A stretch of 43,928 nucleotides of DNA from Burkholderiales bacterium (GCA_947372465.1 CANBTT010000020.1:1-43928), one strand, 5' to 3'; shown: positions 16,435 to 28,949, counted from the first letter of the stretch. Notes: generated from the letters alone by a model not told the origin. Numbers and translations: made by a program.

Positions 16435-18075
16435 TCAGGTGTAATAACCAAAAAGAATGGCTTGCAAACGACTGAGAGAGCGGTCGTCGTCTGGGTAGAC
16501 ATAACTCAAGACGTAGTGATCGGGTCTCAAAATCACCGCGCACGCCTGCGCACTGTCCAACACCCGCTGCAAGTGGCCATCCACATCGCGGTACCAATCG
16601 CCTTGTTCACTCGGGTGCAAGAAGTCCTCATCTTGACGGAGTATTTTGATGACCTTCAGATCGAGGGCTTGAGGCCAATCCACCTCTTTTGCATCCCACC
16701 AAGTCAAGACAGCAAAGCCTGAACCCAGCACGCTGTCCATTTTCACAATGTCTGAGCGAGCACTCTCCAAAGGGGGCTGCACCATCAATTGCCCAGGCGC
16801 AATGAGCGCGCGGCCTTTGGACTCGAGATCAAAGAAACCTTCGAAAAATCTGGGTTTGGGTTTGAATTTGAGATTCAAAAAATAATCTTTGACACGGGGC
16901 ACCCAGCAGGCCATTTTCAGCAAGGTTTGCACAACGATCGCCCCAAGCATGGAGCGCGGCTGCATCACCACACCAATTTTCAAGGCCATTTGAATGAGGG
17001 CCCAGGCGTGGGGTTTTCGCTCCAGTTGGTAAGTTCCAAGCAAAGCTGTGCTGGCACGACCCTTCACCACGTCCGCCAATTTCCAAGCCAAATTGCTCGC
17101 ATCCCTGACCCCGGAATTCATGCCCTGACCGGCAAAGGGAGGGGTGAGATGAGCCGCGTCGCCAGCCAAAAAGACACGGCCCTTTTGCCACTCTTGGGCC
17201 ACTCGAGCGTGAAAGGAGTAGACCACTTTGCGCATGAGAGCCAGGTTTGCATCGGCCTCATTTCTCTCTTTGATCCATGAGCGGTAGACCTGCTCTTGAA
17301 GAACCTCTTCACTCTTTTCATGATCAAACAACATGAACTCGTAGCGAAGGGTGGACTGAGGGCCGGGCAATCGGATGGCGGGTCGCTTGGGATCGCAGTA
17401 AGTTCTGGTGTGACGAAAGGCGTCCTTCCTCCCCACAAGGTCGGCAATCAACCACCTTTGAGCATGGGTTTGACCATCAAAACGGGTGCCGATCAATTCA
17501 CGAATGGTGCTTCTCGCACCATCGGCACCGACAAGCCATTTGCAAAGCAATTGCCTGACCTGTTCACCTTGCTCAAAGCTCACCGCAACAGGGTGCACAT
17601 CCAGGTCTTGAGAGGAGGGATCGAGGAGCTGCTCGTGCGTGAAACCCAGCACGCGAGAGGACATCAACACCTGCACATGTGGGTACGCGCTCAATGCGTC
17701 AAAGAGTGTTTGAACCAGTTGCTGCTGTCGAAATGCATTTCGCTTTGGATGCCCGTAGTCTTGTACACGGGGCTCGACTTTGGCAAACAAGGTTTGCAAC
17801 CAAGAGTAGTAGTGAACCCCATAGGCGTGCGTGATCAAAGGCGCCAAAGCCTCCAGCTGAAGCGCATCGGCCATGGAGCGCAAGCTCTCATCATCAATGC
17901 TCACCGCACGGGCCTCACCCACCACCTGGGGCAACTGCTCCATCAAACACGCCCGAACCCCTTGCTTGGCCAATAAATGGGTGAGCAACAAGCCCGTCGG
18001 ACCCGCACCTACGACCAACACATCCACGCACAAAACGGGGGGAAGATCAACTTTTTCTTGACGTTCGATAGACAT
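16435..18075 (-). CDS. FAD-dependent aromatic hydroxylase, MhpA-like
   Basis: The group A flavoprotein monooxygenase of 546 residues has the dinucleotide-binding GxGxxG (VVGAGPTGLLL, about 22-32), the DG motif (LVGADGARST) and the GD motif (GDAAHLTPPFAGQG), the order seen in 3-(3-hydroxyphenyl)propionate hydroxylases and related phenol hydroxylases. It would insert one oxygen atom into an aromatic substrate using NAD(P)H. I chose the Met at 18075; the frame extends upstream to 18147 into the VOC gene. It is the last gene of the minus-strand propionyl-CoA run, 25 bases after the VOC gene, with no other aromatic degradation gene adjacent, so the substrate is open. Confidence 0.85.
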   Translation of the reverse strand: MSIERQEKVDLPPVLCVDVLVVGAGPTGLLLTHLLAKQGVRACLMEQLPQVVGEARAVSIDDESLRSMADALQLEALAPLITHAYGVHYYSWLQTLFAKVEPRVQDYGHPKRNAFRQQQLVQTLFDALSAYPHVQVLMSSRVLGFTHEQLLDPSSQDLDVHPVAVSFEQGEQVRQLLCKWLVGADGARSTIRELIGTRFDGQTHAQRWLIADLVGRKDAFRHTRTYCDPKRPAIRLPGPQSTLRYEFMLFDHEKSEEVLQEQVYRSWIKERNEADANLALMRKVVYSFHARVAQEWQKGRVFLAGDAAHLTPPFAGQGMNSGVRDASNLAWKLADVVKGRASTALLGTYQLERKPHAWALIQMALKIGVVMQPRSMLGAIVVQTLLKMACWVPRVKDYFLNLKFKPKPRFFEGFFDLESKGRALIAPGQLMVQPPLESARSDIVKMDSVLGSGFAVLTWWDAKEVDWPQALDLKVIKILRQDEDFLHPSEQGDWYRDVDGHLQRVLDSAQACAVILRPDHYVLSYVYPDDDRSLSRLQAILFGYYT

Positions 18076-18100
18076 GACGGAGATGAAAATCCTTTGTGAC

Positions 18101-18622
18101 TCAAAGACCCAATCGGCTGGGGCTGGGGCTGGGAGCATCGAGCACACGGCTCAAGGCGTCAATGACTTCTTTGGGCGCTTGCACCAACTCAATGAGCACC
18201 CCCTCACCGCACAGGGGGAACGCCTCATTGCCCTTGGGGTGAATGAAGCAGATATCAAAACCAGCCGCACCCGTTCGAATGCCCCCTGGTGCAAAGCGCA
18301 CCCCTTTCTCGGCCAACCAATTGACACACACGGGCAAATCATCCACCCACAGTCCAATGTGATTCAAAGGCGGCACATGCACTTGAGGTTTTTTCTCGGG
18401 GTCCAAGGGTTGCATCAAATCGACCTCGACTTGGCCTGCACCAAAGCCCAATTGGCAGATGTCTTCCGAGACATTCTCTGTGGCACTTTCGAAATGCCCC
18501 TTCATGGTGAGGCCCAACAAATCAACCCACAAACCTTTGAGCCGGTCTTTGTTCAAGGCGCCCAGTGCAATTTGTTGCAAACCCAGCACACGAAAGGGTC
18601 GCTCCATCAAGGTCTTTGTCAT
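18101..18622 (-). CDS. VOC-family protein, candidate methylmalonyl-CoA epimerase
   Basis: The 173-residue protein has two betaalphabetabetabeta VOC repeats. It overlaps the stop of pccA by four bases (ATGA), so it is translated with the carboxylase. Between propionyl-CoA carboxylase and methylmalonyl-CoA mutase an epimerase is chemically required, which makes this the local candidate. Of the four metal positions of known epimerases, H88 ([10 protein letters not shown]) and E145 (GVLIELVQ) are present, but the first, normally a His in xHIxIAV, is Q17 here (LQQIALGA), and the second falls on E66 or D68. It may therefore be a divergent epimerase or another VOC enzyme. Confidence 0.7.
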   Translation of the reverse strand: MTKTLMERPFRVLGLQQIALGALNKDRLKGLWVDLLGLTMKGHFESATENVSEDICQLGFGAGQVEVDLMQPLDPEKKPQVHVPPLNHIGLWVDDLPVCVNWLAEKGVRFAPGGIRTGAAGFDICFIHPKGNEAFPLCGEGVLIELVQAPKEVIDALSRVLDAPSPSPSRLGL

Positions 18623-20667
18623 ACAAACTCCAAAATAACTTGATCCACACTCAAGGATTCGCTGACTTTGGCATTCACAGATTTCACAACCCCATCAGCA
18701 GAGGCGAGCAAGACGTTTTCCATTTTCATGGCCTCAATCACCGCCAGTTTTTCACCCGCCAAGACTTTTTGTCCAACGCTGACATGCACTTGCGTGAGCA
18801 AACCCGGCATGGGGGAGATCAAAAACTTTGAAAGATCAGGCGGCGCTTTGATGGGCATCAAGCGATAAAGCTCGGCCGTTCTGTTGGAGAGCACCAAGCA
18901 ATCGACCCGAGCGCCCGCATGGGAGATTTGGAGCGCCAAGGGATTGCGAGGTAAATTGCGATCAATTTGTGCCACAAACGGCACCCCATTGACGGCACCT
19001 TGAACCACGATATCGTTCAAATTGGAGTTGCTCTGGATGGCATAAGTTTGACCCGCCACCTCGATCACCGAATCTGCTGGATTGGAGGCCCCGTCTCTAT
19101 AAGACACGGCGTGATCAACATGCTTGCCTCCTTGGAGCAACTCAACAACCGTGAGCTCGCTGTCGTGCTGAATATCGTAGCCAGACAACTGTCCACTCAT
19201 GCCTTTTGCTCGTTCACGGGTTTTCCTTTGAACATAGGCGGCAAGCGCGATCAAAAACCCAGCATCCGGGTGCTTGACCATCTCGGACTTGAATCCTGAT
19301 GGAAAATGTTCTGCAATGAAACCCGTGTTGAAGTCACCCGAAATGAATTTGGGATGTGCCAACAAGGCCGCTTGAAAGGGAATGTTCGTGTGAATGCCTC
19401 GAATCACGAACGCGTTGAGCGCTTCACGCATTTTGTCGATGGCTTGAAGCCGATCGGGCGCGTGCACAATCAATTTTGCGATCATGGAGTCGTAGTAAAC
19501 AGGGATCTCACCGCCTTCTTGCACGCCCGTGTCTACACGCACACCGTAACGCTCATCGGGGTGCGCGGCTCGCATCGACGTTTTGGGTGGCTCAAATCGC
19601 ACCAACCTGCCCGTGGAGGGCAAGAACTGCCGATAGGGGTCCTCCGCATTGATGCGGCACTCCAAGGACCAGCCCTCTTTTTTCACCTGAGACTGCTCAA
19701 TGGTCAAATGCTCCCCAGCAGCGATTTTGATCATCCACTCGACCAAATCAACCCCCGTGATGGCTTCGGTCACAGGGTGCTCGACTTGAAGGCGGGTGTT
19801 CATCTCAAGAAAATAAAAACCCTGGTCGCGACCCACCACAAATTCAACCGTCCCTGCACTTTGGTACTGGACCGCTTTGGCGAGAGCCACGGCCTGCTCA
19901 CCCATGGCAGCACGGGTCTTGTCAGAGATGAAGCTCGAGGGCGCTTCTTCGATGACCTTTTGATGCCGCCTTTGAATGGAGCACTCGCGCTCGTTGAGGT
20001 AAATCAAATGACCATGCGCATCTCCCAAGACCTGTATCTCGATGTGACGAGGGTCTTCTATGAATTTTTCGATAAAGATTCGGTCGTCGCCAAAACTGTT
20101 TCTGGCCTCATTTTGACAAGCTGTAAAACCCTCCAGCGCCTCTTGGTCCGAATAGGCCACGCGCAGCCCCTTGCCCCCACCACCTGCGGACGCTTTGATC
20201 ATGACAGGAAAACCAATTTTTTTGGCAATTTCAACCGCCTCTTGGGCACTGGGAATGGCCTGGTTGTGCCCCGGAATGGTGTTGACATTGGCCTTTTGCG
20301 CCAAATTTTTGGACGCGATCTTGTCTCCCATGGCACTGATGGCGTGGTGCTTGGGGCCAATGAAAATCAAGCCCTCCTCTTCCACCCTTTTGGCAAAGGA
20401 TTCGTTCTCGCTCAAAAATCCATAACCCGGATGGATGGCCTGCGCACCACTTTTCCTAGCCACGTCAAGTATTTTGTCAACCACAAGGTAGGATGACTTT
20501 GAGGGTGCGGGGCCCAAAAGATACGCTTCATCGGCCAACTCCACATGCCGTGCATTGGCATCGGCCTCAGAATAAACAGCCACCGTTTTGATGCCCATTC
20601 TTTTGGCCGTTGCAATGACTCTACACGCAATCTCGCCTCTGTTGGCAATCAGTATTTTTGTAAACAT
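18619..20667 (-). CDS. pccA: Propionyl-CoA (acyl-CoA) carboxylase alpha subunit
   Basis: The 682-residue biotin-dependent subunit begins with a biotin carboxylase domain ([21 protein letters not shown]-grasp loop [25 protein letters not shown]) and ends with a biotinyl domain whose EAMKMEN places the biotinylated lysine at K648, 35 residues from the end as usual. It carboxylates biotin with bicarbonate and ATP; the beta subunit moves the carboxyl group to propionyl-CoA, giving methylmalonyl-CoA. It lies 62 bases after pccB and is coupled to the VOC gene. Neighbouring mutase and meaB support propionyl-CoA as the substrate. Confidence 0.95.
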   Translation of the reverse strand: MFTKILIANRGEIACRVIATAKRMGIKTVAVYSEADANARHVELADEAYLLGPAPSKSSYLVVDKILDVARKSGAQAIHPGYGFLSENESFAKRVEEEGLIFIGPKHHAISAMGDKIASKNLAQKANVNTIPGHNQAIPSAQEAVEIAKKIGFPVMIKASAGGGGKGLRVAYSDQEALEGFTACQNEARNSFGDDRIFIEKFIEDPRHIEIQVLGDAHGHLIYLNERECSIQRRHQKVIEEAPSSFISDKTRAAMGEQAVALAKAVQYQSAGTVEFVVGRDQGFYFLEMNTRLQVEHPVTEAITGVDLVEWMIKIAAGEHLTIEQSQVKKEGWSLECRINAEDPYRQFLPSTGRLVRFEPPKTSMRAAHPDERYGVRVDTGVQEGGEIPVYYDSMIAKLIVHAPDRLQAIDKMREALNAFVIRGIHTNIPFQAALLAHPKFISGDFNTGFIAEHFPSGFKSEMVKHPDAGFLIALAAYVQRKTRERAKGMSGQLSGYDIQHDSELTVVELLQGGKHVDHAVSYRDGASNPADSVIEVAGQTYAIQSNSNLNDIVVQGAVNGVPFVAQIDRNLPRNPLALQISHAGARVDCLVLSNRTAELYRLMPIKAPPDLSKFLISPMPGLLTQVHVSVGQKVLAGEKLAVIEAMKMENVLLASADGVVKSVNAKVSESLSVDQVILEFV

Positions 20668-20729
20668 GTCGGTGTTTCCCTAGTCGTTCAGTCGTTCTGT
20701 TGCTTTTTTCAAAATGACACTTGTTCTCT

Positions 20730-22262
20730 TTAGAGCGGAATATTGCCGTGCTTGCGCCATGGGTTGTCAACCTTCTTGTCTTTGAGCATGACCAAGGAGC
20801 GACAAATGCGTTTGCGCGTTTCTTGCGGCTGAATCACATCGTCAATGAATCCTCTCGCACCCGCCACAAAGGGGTTGGCAAACCGAGCACGGTATTCTTG
20901 CTCCTTGGCGGCCAGCTTTTCAGGATCGTTTTTGTCTTCTCTGAAAATGATCTCCACCGCCCCTTTGGCCCCCATCACTGCAATCTCTGCGTTGGGCCAA
21001 GCAAAATTCACATCTCCCCTGAGGTGCTTGGAGGCCATCACATCGTAGGCGCCACCATACGCCTTTCGCGTGATCAAGGTGACTTTGGGGGTCGTGCACT
21101 CGGCGTAGGCGTAGAGCAACTTCGCCCCGTGCTTGATGATGCCGCCAAACTCTTGACTGGTGCCTGGCATGAAACCGGGCACATCGACAAGGGTGATCAC
21201 GGGGATGTTGAAGGCGTCGCAAAAGCGCACAAACCTTGCAGCCTTGATGGAGCTTTTGATATCCAAGCAACCGGCCAAGACCATGGGTTGATTGGCCACG
21301 ATGCCCACACTTTGCCCGCCCATGCGAGCAAAACCGATCAGCATGTTTTTTGCATATTCGGGCTGCAACTCAAAGAAGTCGCCATCGTCAACGATCTTTA
21401 AAATCAACTCATGCATGTCGTAGGGTTGATTGGGGTTGGAGGGCACGAGCGTGTCCAAGCTGTGCTCGAGCCGGTCACTGGGATCCAAGGACTCCCTGAA
21501 GGGCGCCTTCTCTTTGTTGTTCAAAGGCAGGTAGTTGTACATGCGACGCATCATCAAGAGCGCCTCAACGTCGTTTTCAAAGGCTCGGTCTGCCACACCG
21601 CTTTTGGTTGTGTGCGTCAACGCGCCGCCCAACTCCTCGGCGCTCACCTCTTCGTGCGTGACCGTCTTGACGACCTCGGGGCCGGTGACGAACATGTAAG
21701 AGCTGTCTTTGACCATGAAAATAAAATCCGTCATGGCGGGCGAGTACACAGCGCCACCCGCTGAGGGTCCCATGATCACGCTGATTTGAGGAATGACGCC
21801 TGAGGCCATCGCGTTTCTTTGAAACACTTCTGCATAACCCCCAAGGGAGGCCACCCCCTCTTGAATGCGCGCGCCACCAGAATCATTCAAGCCAATGACT
21901 GGGGCACCCACTTTCATGGCTTGGTCCATGATCTTGCAAATTTTCTCAGCGTGTGACTCCGAAAGTGCGCCGCCAAAAACCGTGAAATCTTGGCTGAACA
22001 CAAAGACCAAACGGCCATTGATCATGCCGTAGCCGGTGACCACACCGTCGCCGGGAATCTTTTGCGCATCCATGCCAAAGTCCGTACAGCGGTGCTCAAC
22101 AAACATGTCCCACTCTTCAAAGGTATCGGGATCCAGCAAGACCTCGATGCGCTCACGGGCGGTGAGTTTGCCTTTGCCGTGCTGGGCGTCGATTCTTCGC
22201 TGTCCGCCGCCAAGGCGTGCTGCGGCTCGTTTTTGTTCAAGTTGTAAATTGATATCAGTCAT
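20730..22262 (-). CDS. pccB: Propionyl-CoA carboxylase beta subunit
   Basis: The 510-residue carboxyltransferase has the [11 protein letters not shown] region and the two oxyanion-forming glycine-rich segments [13 protein letters not shown] and [13 protein letters not shown], which in the crotonase fold bind biotin and acyl-CoA. The residue before YGG region and overall length match propionyl-CoA rather than acetyl-CoA carboxylase beta subunits, and the neighbours pccA and methylmalonyl-CoA mutase agree. The start is the ATG at 22262. An upstream gap of 83 bases separates it from the LON-domain gene. Confidence 0.95.
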   Translation of the reverse strand: MTDINLQLEQKRAAARLGGGQRRIDAQHGKGKLTARERIEVLLDPDTFEEWDMFVEHRCTDFGMDAQKIPGDGVVTGYGMINGRLVFVFSQDFTVFGGALSESHAEKICKIMDQAMKVGAPVIGLNDSGGARIQEGVASLGGYAEVFQRNAMASGVIPQISVIMGPSAGGAVYSPAMTDFIFMVKDSSYMFVTGPEVVKTVTHEEVSAEELGGALTHTTKSGVADRAFENDVEALLMMRRMYNYLPLNNKEKAPFRESLDPSDRLEHSLDTLVPSNPNQPYDMHELILKIVDDGDFFELQPEYAKNMLIGFARMGGQSVGIVANQPMVLAGCLDIKSSIKAARFVRFCDAFNIPVITLVDVPGFMPGTSQEFGGIIKHGAKLLYAYAECTTPKVTLITRKAYGGAYDVMASKHLRGDVNFAWPNAEIAVMGAKGAVEIIFREDKNDPEKLAAKEQEYRARFANPFVAGARGFIDDVIQPQETRKRICRSLVMLKDKKVDNPWRKHGNIPL

Positions 22263-22345
22263 ATTGAACCATCAAAAAAATTAGTTTTACAAAGCCCCAA
22301 AGCCCTCTCCAATGTACACGGTAAGCATCGAAAATACACCCCGTA

Positions 22346-22981
22346 CTAACCACCTGGAAATTGAATCGATATTTGAATTTCATCCAAAATGTCATTGATC
22401 AAATCAAGTCTCAACCTGGGGTTGTTTTGACTCAAAAGCAACTCCTTTTGTGAGGCGTTGAGGGGCAGCATCTCCGACCATCGGTTGGCCACCCAGCCAC
22501 AGTCATCGAGCCGGTAAGGTTGCATGAAGGGCATCTCACGCGCCTTGATGTGGTGTTTTTGAAAGGACACGATCACCTTGCCCAATTTATCCGCCGCCTG
22601 TTGCAACTCCATTGGAATCGGTTTGGGTGCATCTGCAGGCAACACACTGACCTCGGCCATCCACAGCCCATTGCCCTCTTGCACTTTGGACAAGACGGTA
22701 AAGCGCTCAACACCCTTGCAAAGCAAAAAATACAAATTGGGCTTGATTGCCTCAAACGACTCGATGTGCGCCAAAACACCAATTTGAGAGAACGCCACTT
22801 GCTGGCCCGCCACCCTGGTCTCTGCCCCCTCTTGCAAGGTCACCACGCCAAAGGGGGTTTTCTCCTCGACTGCTTTTTTCACCATCTGTAAATAGTGTGG
22901 CTCGAAAATCCTCAAAGGCAACAAGCCCTCAGGAAACAGTGTTGTGCTTAGCGGAAAAAGGGGCACCCTCATGATCGACAA
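22346..22981 (-). CDS. LON-domain (substrate-binding) protein
   Basis: The 211-residue protein consists of a single LON N-terminal-type domain, beginning VPLFPLSTTLFPEGLLPLRIFEP as far as the match to peptidase La N-domains goes, with no AAA or protease part. Such stand-alone proteins are widespread and their role is unknown; binding of unfolded peptides is an inference from the Lon N-domain. It sits between meaB and pccB on the same strand with gaps of 37 and 83 bases. In other Burkholderiales the gene also accompanies this group, but a specific link to propionate metabolism is not established. Confidence 0.82.
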   Translation of the reverse strand: MSIMRVPLFPLSTTLFPEGLLPLRIFEPHYLQMVKKAVEEKTPFGVVTLQEGAETRVAGQQVAFSQIGVLAHIESFEAIKPNLYFLLCKGVERFTVLSKVQEGNGLWMAEVSVLPADAPKPIPMELQQAADKLGKVIVSFQKHHIKAREMPFMQPYRLDDCGWVANRWSEMLPLNASQKELLLSQNNPRLRLDLINDILDEIQISIQFPGG

Positions 22982-23018
22982 ACCTCTTTGATGAGCTCTA
23001 AAAACATGGACGTCTCTT

Positions 23019-24151
23019 TCACACTTGATGGAGTTTGATCAGCATCCTGGCCGCACTCGAGGGCTCCAGCGTCCCTTTCGTGACCTGCCCGAGCAGCTCG
23101 GGCAAGGCTTGGAGCACCCTTGGGTTCTCCATGAAGGCGTTTCTCAAGCCAGCGTGCACCCGCTCCCAAAGCCAAGAGACGGCTTGTTGGGCTCGCTTGT
23201 GGTCAAAGGCGTGCGACTTCATTTGCTCAGCCTGGTATTGAAGCACTCGCTCAAGCAGCAGATCAATGCCACTCATCTTGAGCGCAGAAATTTGCAACAC
23301 CCGCCAAGTCGGATCCATTTGCAAGGCGTGCGCGGCCTTGAGACCCACGTATTGATCCATGGGACCGAAGGCCTCAGGGGACGGCGCCGATGGGGACAGG
23401 CCGTGGGCGAGCAGTTCTGCCGCCGTCATGCCGGCATAAGACGCTGCGCCGCTTGCACTTGAGCCCCCTTTGGATTGAGAAACCAAACGCATCGCACTTG
23501 ACATCATGGACTGCGCGCGCATGGCGGCATCGGGATCCAAGTCTGCTTTGTTGATCACCACAAAATCGGCAAACTCCATGACCCCCTTTTTCATGGCCTG
23601 CAAATCATCGCCTGCATTGGGCAAATGCAAGAGCAAAAAGACATCCGTCATGTTGGCAACGGCCACCTCACTTTGCCCCACACCCACGGTCTCCACGATC
23701 ACCACATCAAAGCCAGCGTATTCACAGATCAGCATGCATTCACGGGTTTTTTCACACACCCCACCCAAATTGCCGCTGCTGGGACTGGGTCGAATGAAGG
23801 CGTGTTCACTGACCGAGAGACTTTGCATCCGAGTTTTGTCCCCCAAGATGGAGCCCCCTGACAAGGAGGACGAAGGGTCCACCGCCAACACAGCAACCCG
23901 TTGACCTTTGGCAATCAAAGCCAAACCCAAGACCTCAATGAAGGTGCTTTTCCCCACACCAGGCACCCCACTGATGCCAAGCCTCAAGGTGGTTTTGGGC
24001 TTGGGGTGAAGTTGCAAGATCTGCAGCATCTCATCGGCCTCTTGCCGATGAATGGGTTTGGTGGATTCAAGAAGGGTAATGGCCTTGGCCATTGAACGCC
24101 TTTTGGTGGTATCGATCTCACTCAAAAGGCCTTGAACCAATTCTTTGGGTG

Positions 24152-24155
<4 letters not shown>
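23019..24155 (-). CDS. meaB: Methylmalonyl-CoA mutase GTPase chaperone MeaB
   Basis: This G3E-family P-loop GTPase has Walker [10 protein letters not shown] near residue 63, the switch segment [28 protein letters not shown] and the base-recognition NKAD (near 205). MeaB loads and protects the B12 cofactor of methylmalonyl-CoA mutase. The frame starts with a TTG at 24155 that overlaps the mutase stop (TTGA), so translation is probably coupled; the first alternative Met is at residue 22. A Ser/Ala/Pro-rich insert at about residues 230-262 lengthens the protein to 378 residues compared with about 330 in common MeaB proteins. Confidence 0.94.
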
Positions 24156-26308
<2,153 letters not shown>

Positions 26309-26403
26309 GTTGTTCCCAATGCTCATACCTTCTTTGAATGCTTGTCTTCTCAAAGGCTTGGCTTTGAGCTCATTGTTCATAGATTGTGTATTAAAAACTG
26401 CTC

Positions 26404-26415
26404 AAATTCGAATTT
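26404..26415. promoter_or_regulatory. 12-base palindrome before the mutase operon
   Basis: AAATTCGAATTT is a perfect palindrome located between the dusA stop and the mutase start, in an AT-rich gap that must hold the promoter if the operon is not read through from dusA. It could be an operator; no regulator gene is adjacent. Confidence 0.3.
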
Positions 26416-27456
26416 TTATGCGCCACCAAGCGCCTTCTCACCTTTTTTTACGCCTTTGCGCGCCAATGTGGCGCGCTGCATGACCTCCAGTGGACTCAAA
26501 TCCTTTAAATGAGAATCACTCCACACTTGACGCCAAAGCCTGGCGCCTGCTTGGCCATGCCAAAGACCGAGCATGTGGCGAGCCATGGAGAGCCAAGACT
26601 GTCCTGTTGATTTGCACTGAATGCTCATGTACTGAGCCATTTGCTGCTCAATCTCAAATCGAAGCGCCTCGGATGGCTCACCCGAGACATGCTCAAGGTC
26701 CGCACCGATTTTGCCCTCGTTGAACCAAGTGTCCCACGAGCGCATCATGAAGGGGGTGTGGTAGGCTGCGCGCCCCACCATGACACCATCGATCTTTGGG
26801 CCTTCAAGGGCTATTTGCGCATTGTTTTGAAGCCCGCCATTCAACACAAAGGTCAAATGCGGAAAGTCTTTTTTTAAGCGATGCACGGTGCCGTAGCGCA
26901 GCGGCGGAATGTCTCGGTTTTCTTTGGGGCTCAGACCTTTAAGCACCGCATTTCTGGCATGGACGATAAATATGTCACACCCAGCCAAGCTCACCTCACC
27001 CACAAAGTCACGGACAAACTCGTAACTTTCGTTGTGATCAATGCCGATGCGGTGCTTCACGGTGACTGGAATATCCACCACATCCAGCATGGCTTTGACG
27101 CCCGCCGCCACCGTTTGCGGCTCATTCATCAGGCATGCACCAAAAGCGCCTCGTTGCACCCGCTCAGAAGGACAGCCACAATTGAGATTGATTTCATCGT
27201 AGCCCCATGCCTGGCCCAATTTTGCGCACTTGGCCAAATCTTCAGGTTCAGAGCCGCCCAACTGCAGTGCAAGCGGATGCTCGCAGGCATCAAAATCCAA
27301 ATGTCTCGCTTGATCGCCAAACAGCAAGGCCCCTGTGGTGACCATCTCCGTGTACAAAAGGGTTCTTTGTGTGATCAAGCGATGAAAGAAGCGACAGTGG
27401 CGATCGGTCCAATCCATCATGGGCGCCACACTTAAAAGGTGTCGAAGCTTGTGCAT
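26416..27456 (-). CDS. dusA: tRNA-dihydrouridine(20/20a) synthase DusA
   Basis: The FMN enzyme reduces uridine 20 and 20a in the D-loop of tRNAs with NADPH. The N-terminal SVAPMMDWTDRHCR is the DusA signature, NLNCGCPSERVQ holds the catalytic cysteine near residue 98, and HARNAVLKGLSPKENR is specific to DusA. I place the start at the ATG 27456 (346 residues), because the conserved part follows directly; a TTG at 27468 overlapping the stop of the SRPBCC gene is also possible. Expression may be coupled with that gene. Confidence 0.95.
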   Translation of the reverse strand: MHKLRHLLSVAPMMDWTDRHCRFFHRLITQRTLLYTEMVTTGALLFGDQARHLDFDACEHPLALQLGGSEPEDLAKCAKLGQAWGYDEINLNCGCPSERVQRGAFGACLMNEPQTVAAGVKAMLDVVDIPVTVKHRIGIDHNESYEFVRDFVGEVSLAGCDIFIVHARNAVLKGLSPKENRDIPPLRYGTVHRLKKDFPHLTFVLNGGLQNNAQIALEGPKIDGVMVGRAAYHTPFMMRSWDTWFNEGKIGADLEHVSGEPSEALRFEIEQQMAQYMSIQCKSTGQSWLSMARHMLGLWHGQAGARLWRQVWSDSHLKDLSPLEVMQRATLARKGVKKGEKALGGA

Positions 27457-27464
27457 CCTGAGAC

Positions 27465-27971
27465 TCAAATGCCTTGGTTGATCATGTCAACCATTTGCTC
27501 AAGTGCCAGGCCCCATCCCTGCTCAAACCCCATGTCGCGGTGTTTGTTGCAATCGCGCTCATCTGCATGTTGAACGCCAGCAAAGTAACGGGTGCCCCCG
27601 AGATGGTCCTGCAATTCAATGGTGGCGGTGAAAAAGAAATTGCTGTCCTCCACCCCCAAACTGTGAGGCCGATTGGGCCTGAACCCAGGGAGCAATGCAT
27701 TGGTCCAGACCAATCGATGGTTCACCTGCACATCCAGGAAGCACCCCACGTTGGGAAACTCATCGCCTTCAGGGGACTGCATCACCGTTTTAAAAAGTCC
27801 CCCTGGGCGCAAGTCCATCTCGCATTCGGTGGTGAGCCAGGGTTTTGGGCAAAACCAACGTTTGAGCAACTGGGGCTCGCTCCAAGCTCTCCAAATCAAG
27901 GCCTTGGGCACATCGACTTGTCGAACAAAACTTAAATCAAGTTTTAAATCTGGGGCGGCGTTGTAGGTCAT
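27465..27971 (-). CDS. AHSA1/SRPBCC-domain protein
   Basis: The product is an SRPBCC (START-like) fold protein of the AHSA1 type: an N-terminal strand and helix (FVRQVDVPKALIWRAWSEP), LKRWFCPKPW, a middle DLRPGGLFKTVM, and a C-terminal helix GWGLALEQMVDMI. This fold makes a hydrophobic cavity that binds small ligands; the function of bacterial members is not known. I chose the Met at 27971 (168 residues), as the domain begins just after it; the frame extends upstream to 28043. It overlaps the possible TTG start of dusA and converges with nothing; phaB ends upstream on the same strand with a terminator in between. Confidence 0.85.
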   Translation of the reverse strand: MTYNAAPDLKLDLSFVRQVDVPKALIWRAWSEPQLLKRWFCPKPWLTTECEMDLRPGGLFKTVMQSPEGDEFPNVGCFLDVQVNHRLVWTNALLPGFRPNRPHSLGVEDSNFFFTATIELQDHLGGTRYFAGVQHADERDCNKHRDMGFEQGWGLALEQMVDMINQGI

Positions 27972-28118
27972 TGCGTTAAAGTCATCGAGAGCAACAAATG
28001 AAGGGCAAGCAAACGCATTCAAAAAGCGATCACGTGCTTGCATTTTAATCTGATCTCAAGCGCCCCTAAAATGCTCGAACCCGCACGAGCACAGCTTGGG
28101 CGCACCACAAACGTCCCC

Positions 28119-28157
28119 AAAAAAAAGCCTTTGAAGCCCTTGCGGGACCCCAAAGGC
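28119..28157 (-). terminator. Rho-independent terminator of the pha operon
   Basis: On the minus strand GCCTTTG (28157-28151) pairs with CAAAGGC (28133-28127); inside it CCC and GGG close a GCAA tetraloop. Eight T residues (28126-28119) follow. It lies about 55 bases after the phaB stop. Confidence 0.85.
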
Positions 28158-28211
28158 CTCTTTGAGAGACGCATCTCAGGCTTGGACGCGCGAGCCCCAA
28201 ACCTGGGTGCA

Positions 28212-28949
28212 TCAACCCATGTGCAAACCACCATTGCAAGAGAAGTCTGCGCCCGTGGTAAAGCCCGACTCAGCACTGGCCAACCAACCCACGATGGAGC
28301 CGATTTCATCTGGGGTGCCCAAACGCTTCACAGGAATGGTCGCCACAATTTTATCGAGCACATCTTGTCGAATGGCCTTGACCATGTCGGTGCCAATGTA
28401 GCCAGGACTGACGGTGTTGACCGTCACGCCTTTGCTGGCCATCTCTTGGGCCAAGGCCATGGTAAAGCCGTGCATGCCCGCCTTGGCGGCTGAGTAGTTG
28501 GTTTGTCCAGACTGCCCCTTCTCACCATTGACCGAGGAGATCTGAATGATGCGACCCCAACCCTTTTCAACCATGTCACCCACGACTTGTTTGGTCACAT
28601 TGAACATGGAGTTCAAATTGGTGTCAATCACCGCATCCCAATCATCTCGGGTCATCTTCAAAAACATTTTGTCCCGGGTAATGCCCGCGTTGTTGACCAA
28701 CACGTCAATCGAGCCAAACTCGGCTTTTGCTTTGGCGAAGGCCTCAACGGTGGACTCCCACTCACTGACGTTGCCAACAGAGGTGTGGAAATCAAAGCCC
28801 AGCGCCTTTTGTTCGTTGATCCACTTCACAAAGTCGCGAGTGGGTCCACAACCGGCAATCACCAAGAATCCATCTTTGTGCAATCTTTGACAGATCGCGG
28901 TTCCAATGCCACCCATACCACCCGTGACGTAAGCTACCTTTTTACTCAT
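28212..28949 (-). CDS. phaB: Acetoacetyl-CoA reductase (NADPH)
   Basis: The 245-residue short-chain dehydrogenase has the TGGMGGIG cofactor motif at residues 9-16 and the catalytic S139, Y152 and K156 (NYSAAK). It reduces acetoacetyl-CoA to (R)-3-hydroxybutyryl-CoA for the PHA synthase. It lies 65 bases after phaA on the same strand and is the last gene of phaCAB, followed by a strong terminator. Length is the family standard. Similarity to FabG is general, but the gene order settles the assignment. Confidence 0.95.
   Translation of the reverse strand: MSKKVAYVTGGMGGIGTAICQRLHKDGFLVIAGCGPTRDFVKWINEQKALGFDFHTSVGNVSEWESTVEAFAKAKAEFGSIDVLVNNAGITRDKMFLKMTRDDWDAVIDTNLNSMFNVTKQVVGDMVEKGWGRIIQISSVNGEKGQSGQTNYSAAKAGMHGFTMALAQEMASKGVTVNTVSPGYIGTDMVKAIRQDVLDKIVATIPVKRLGTPDEIGSIVGWLASAESGFTTGADFSCNGGLHMG

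Noticed and set aside
19306-20496. 396-residue plus-strand frame inside pccA
   Set aside because: It is antisense to the biotin carboxylase domain; its length follows from the codon bias of the real gene and no motif is present.
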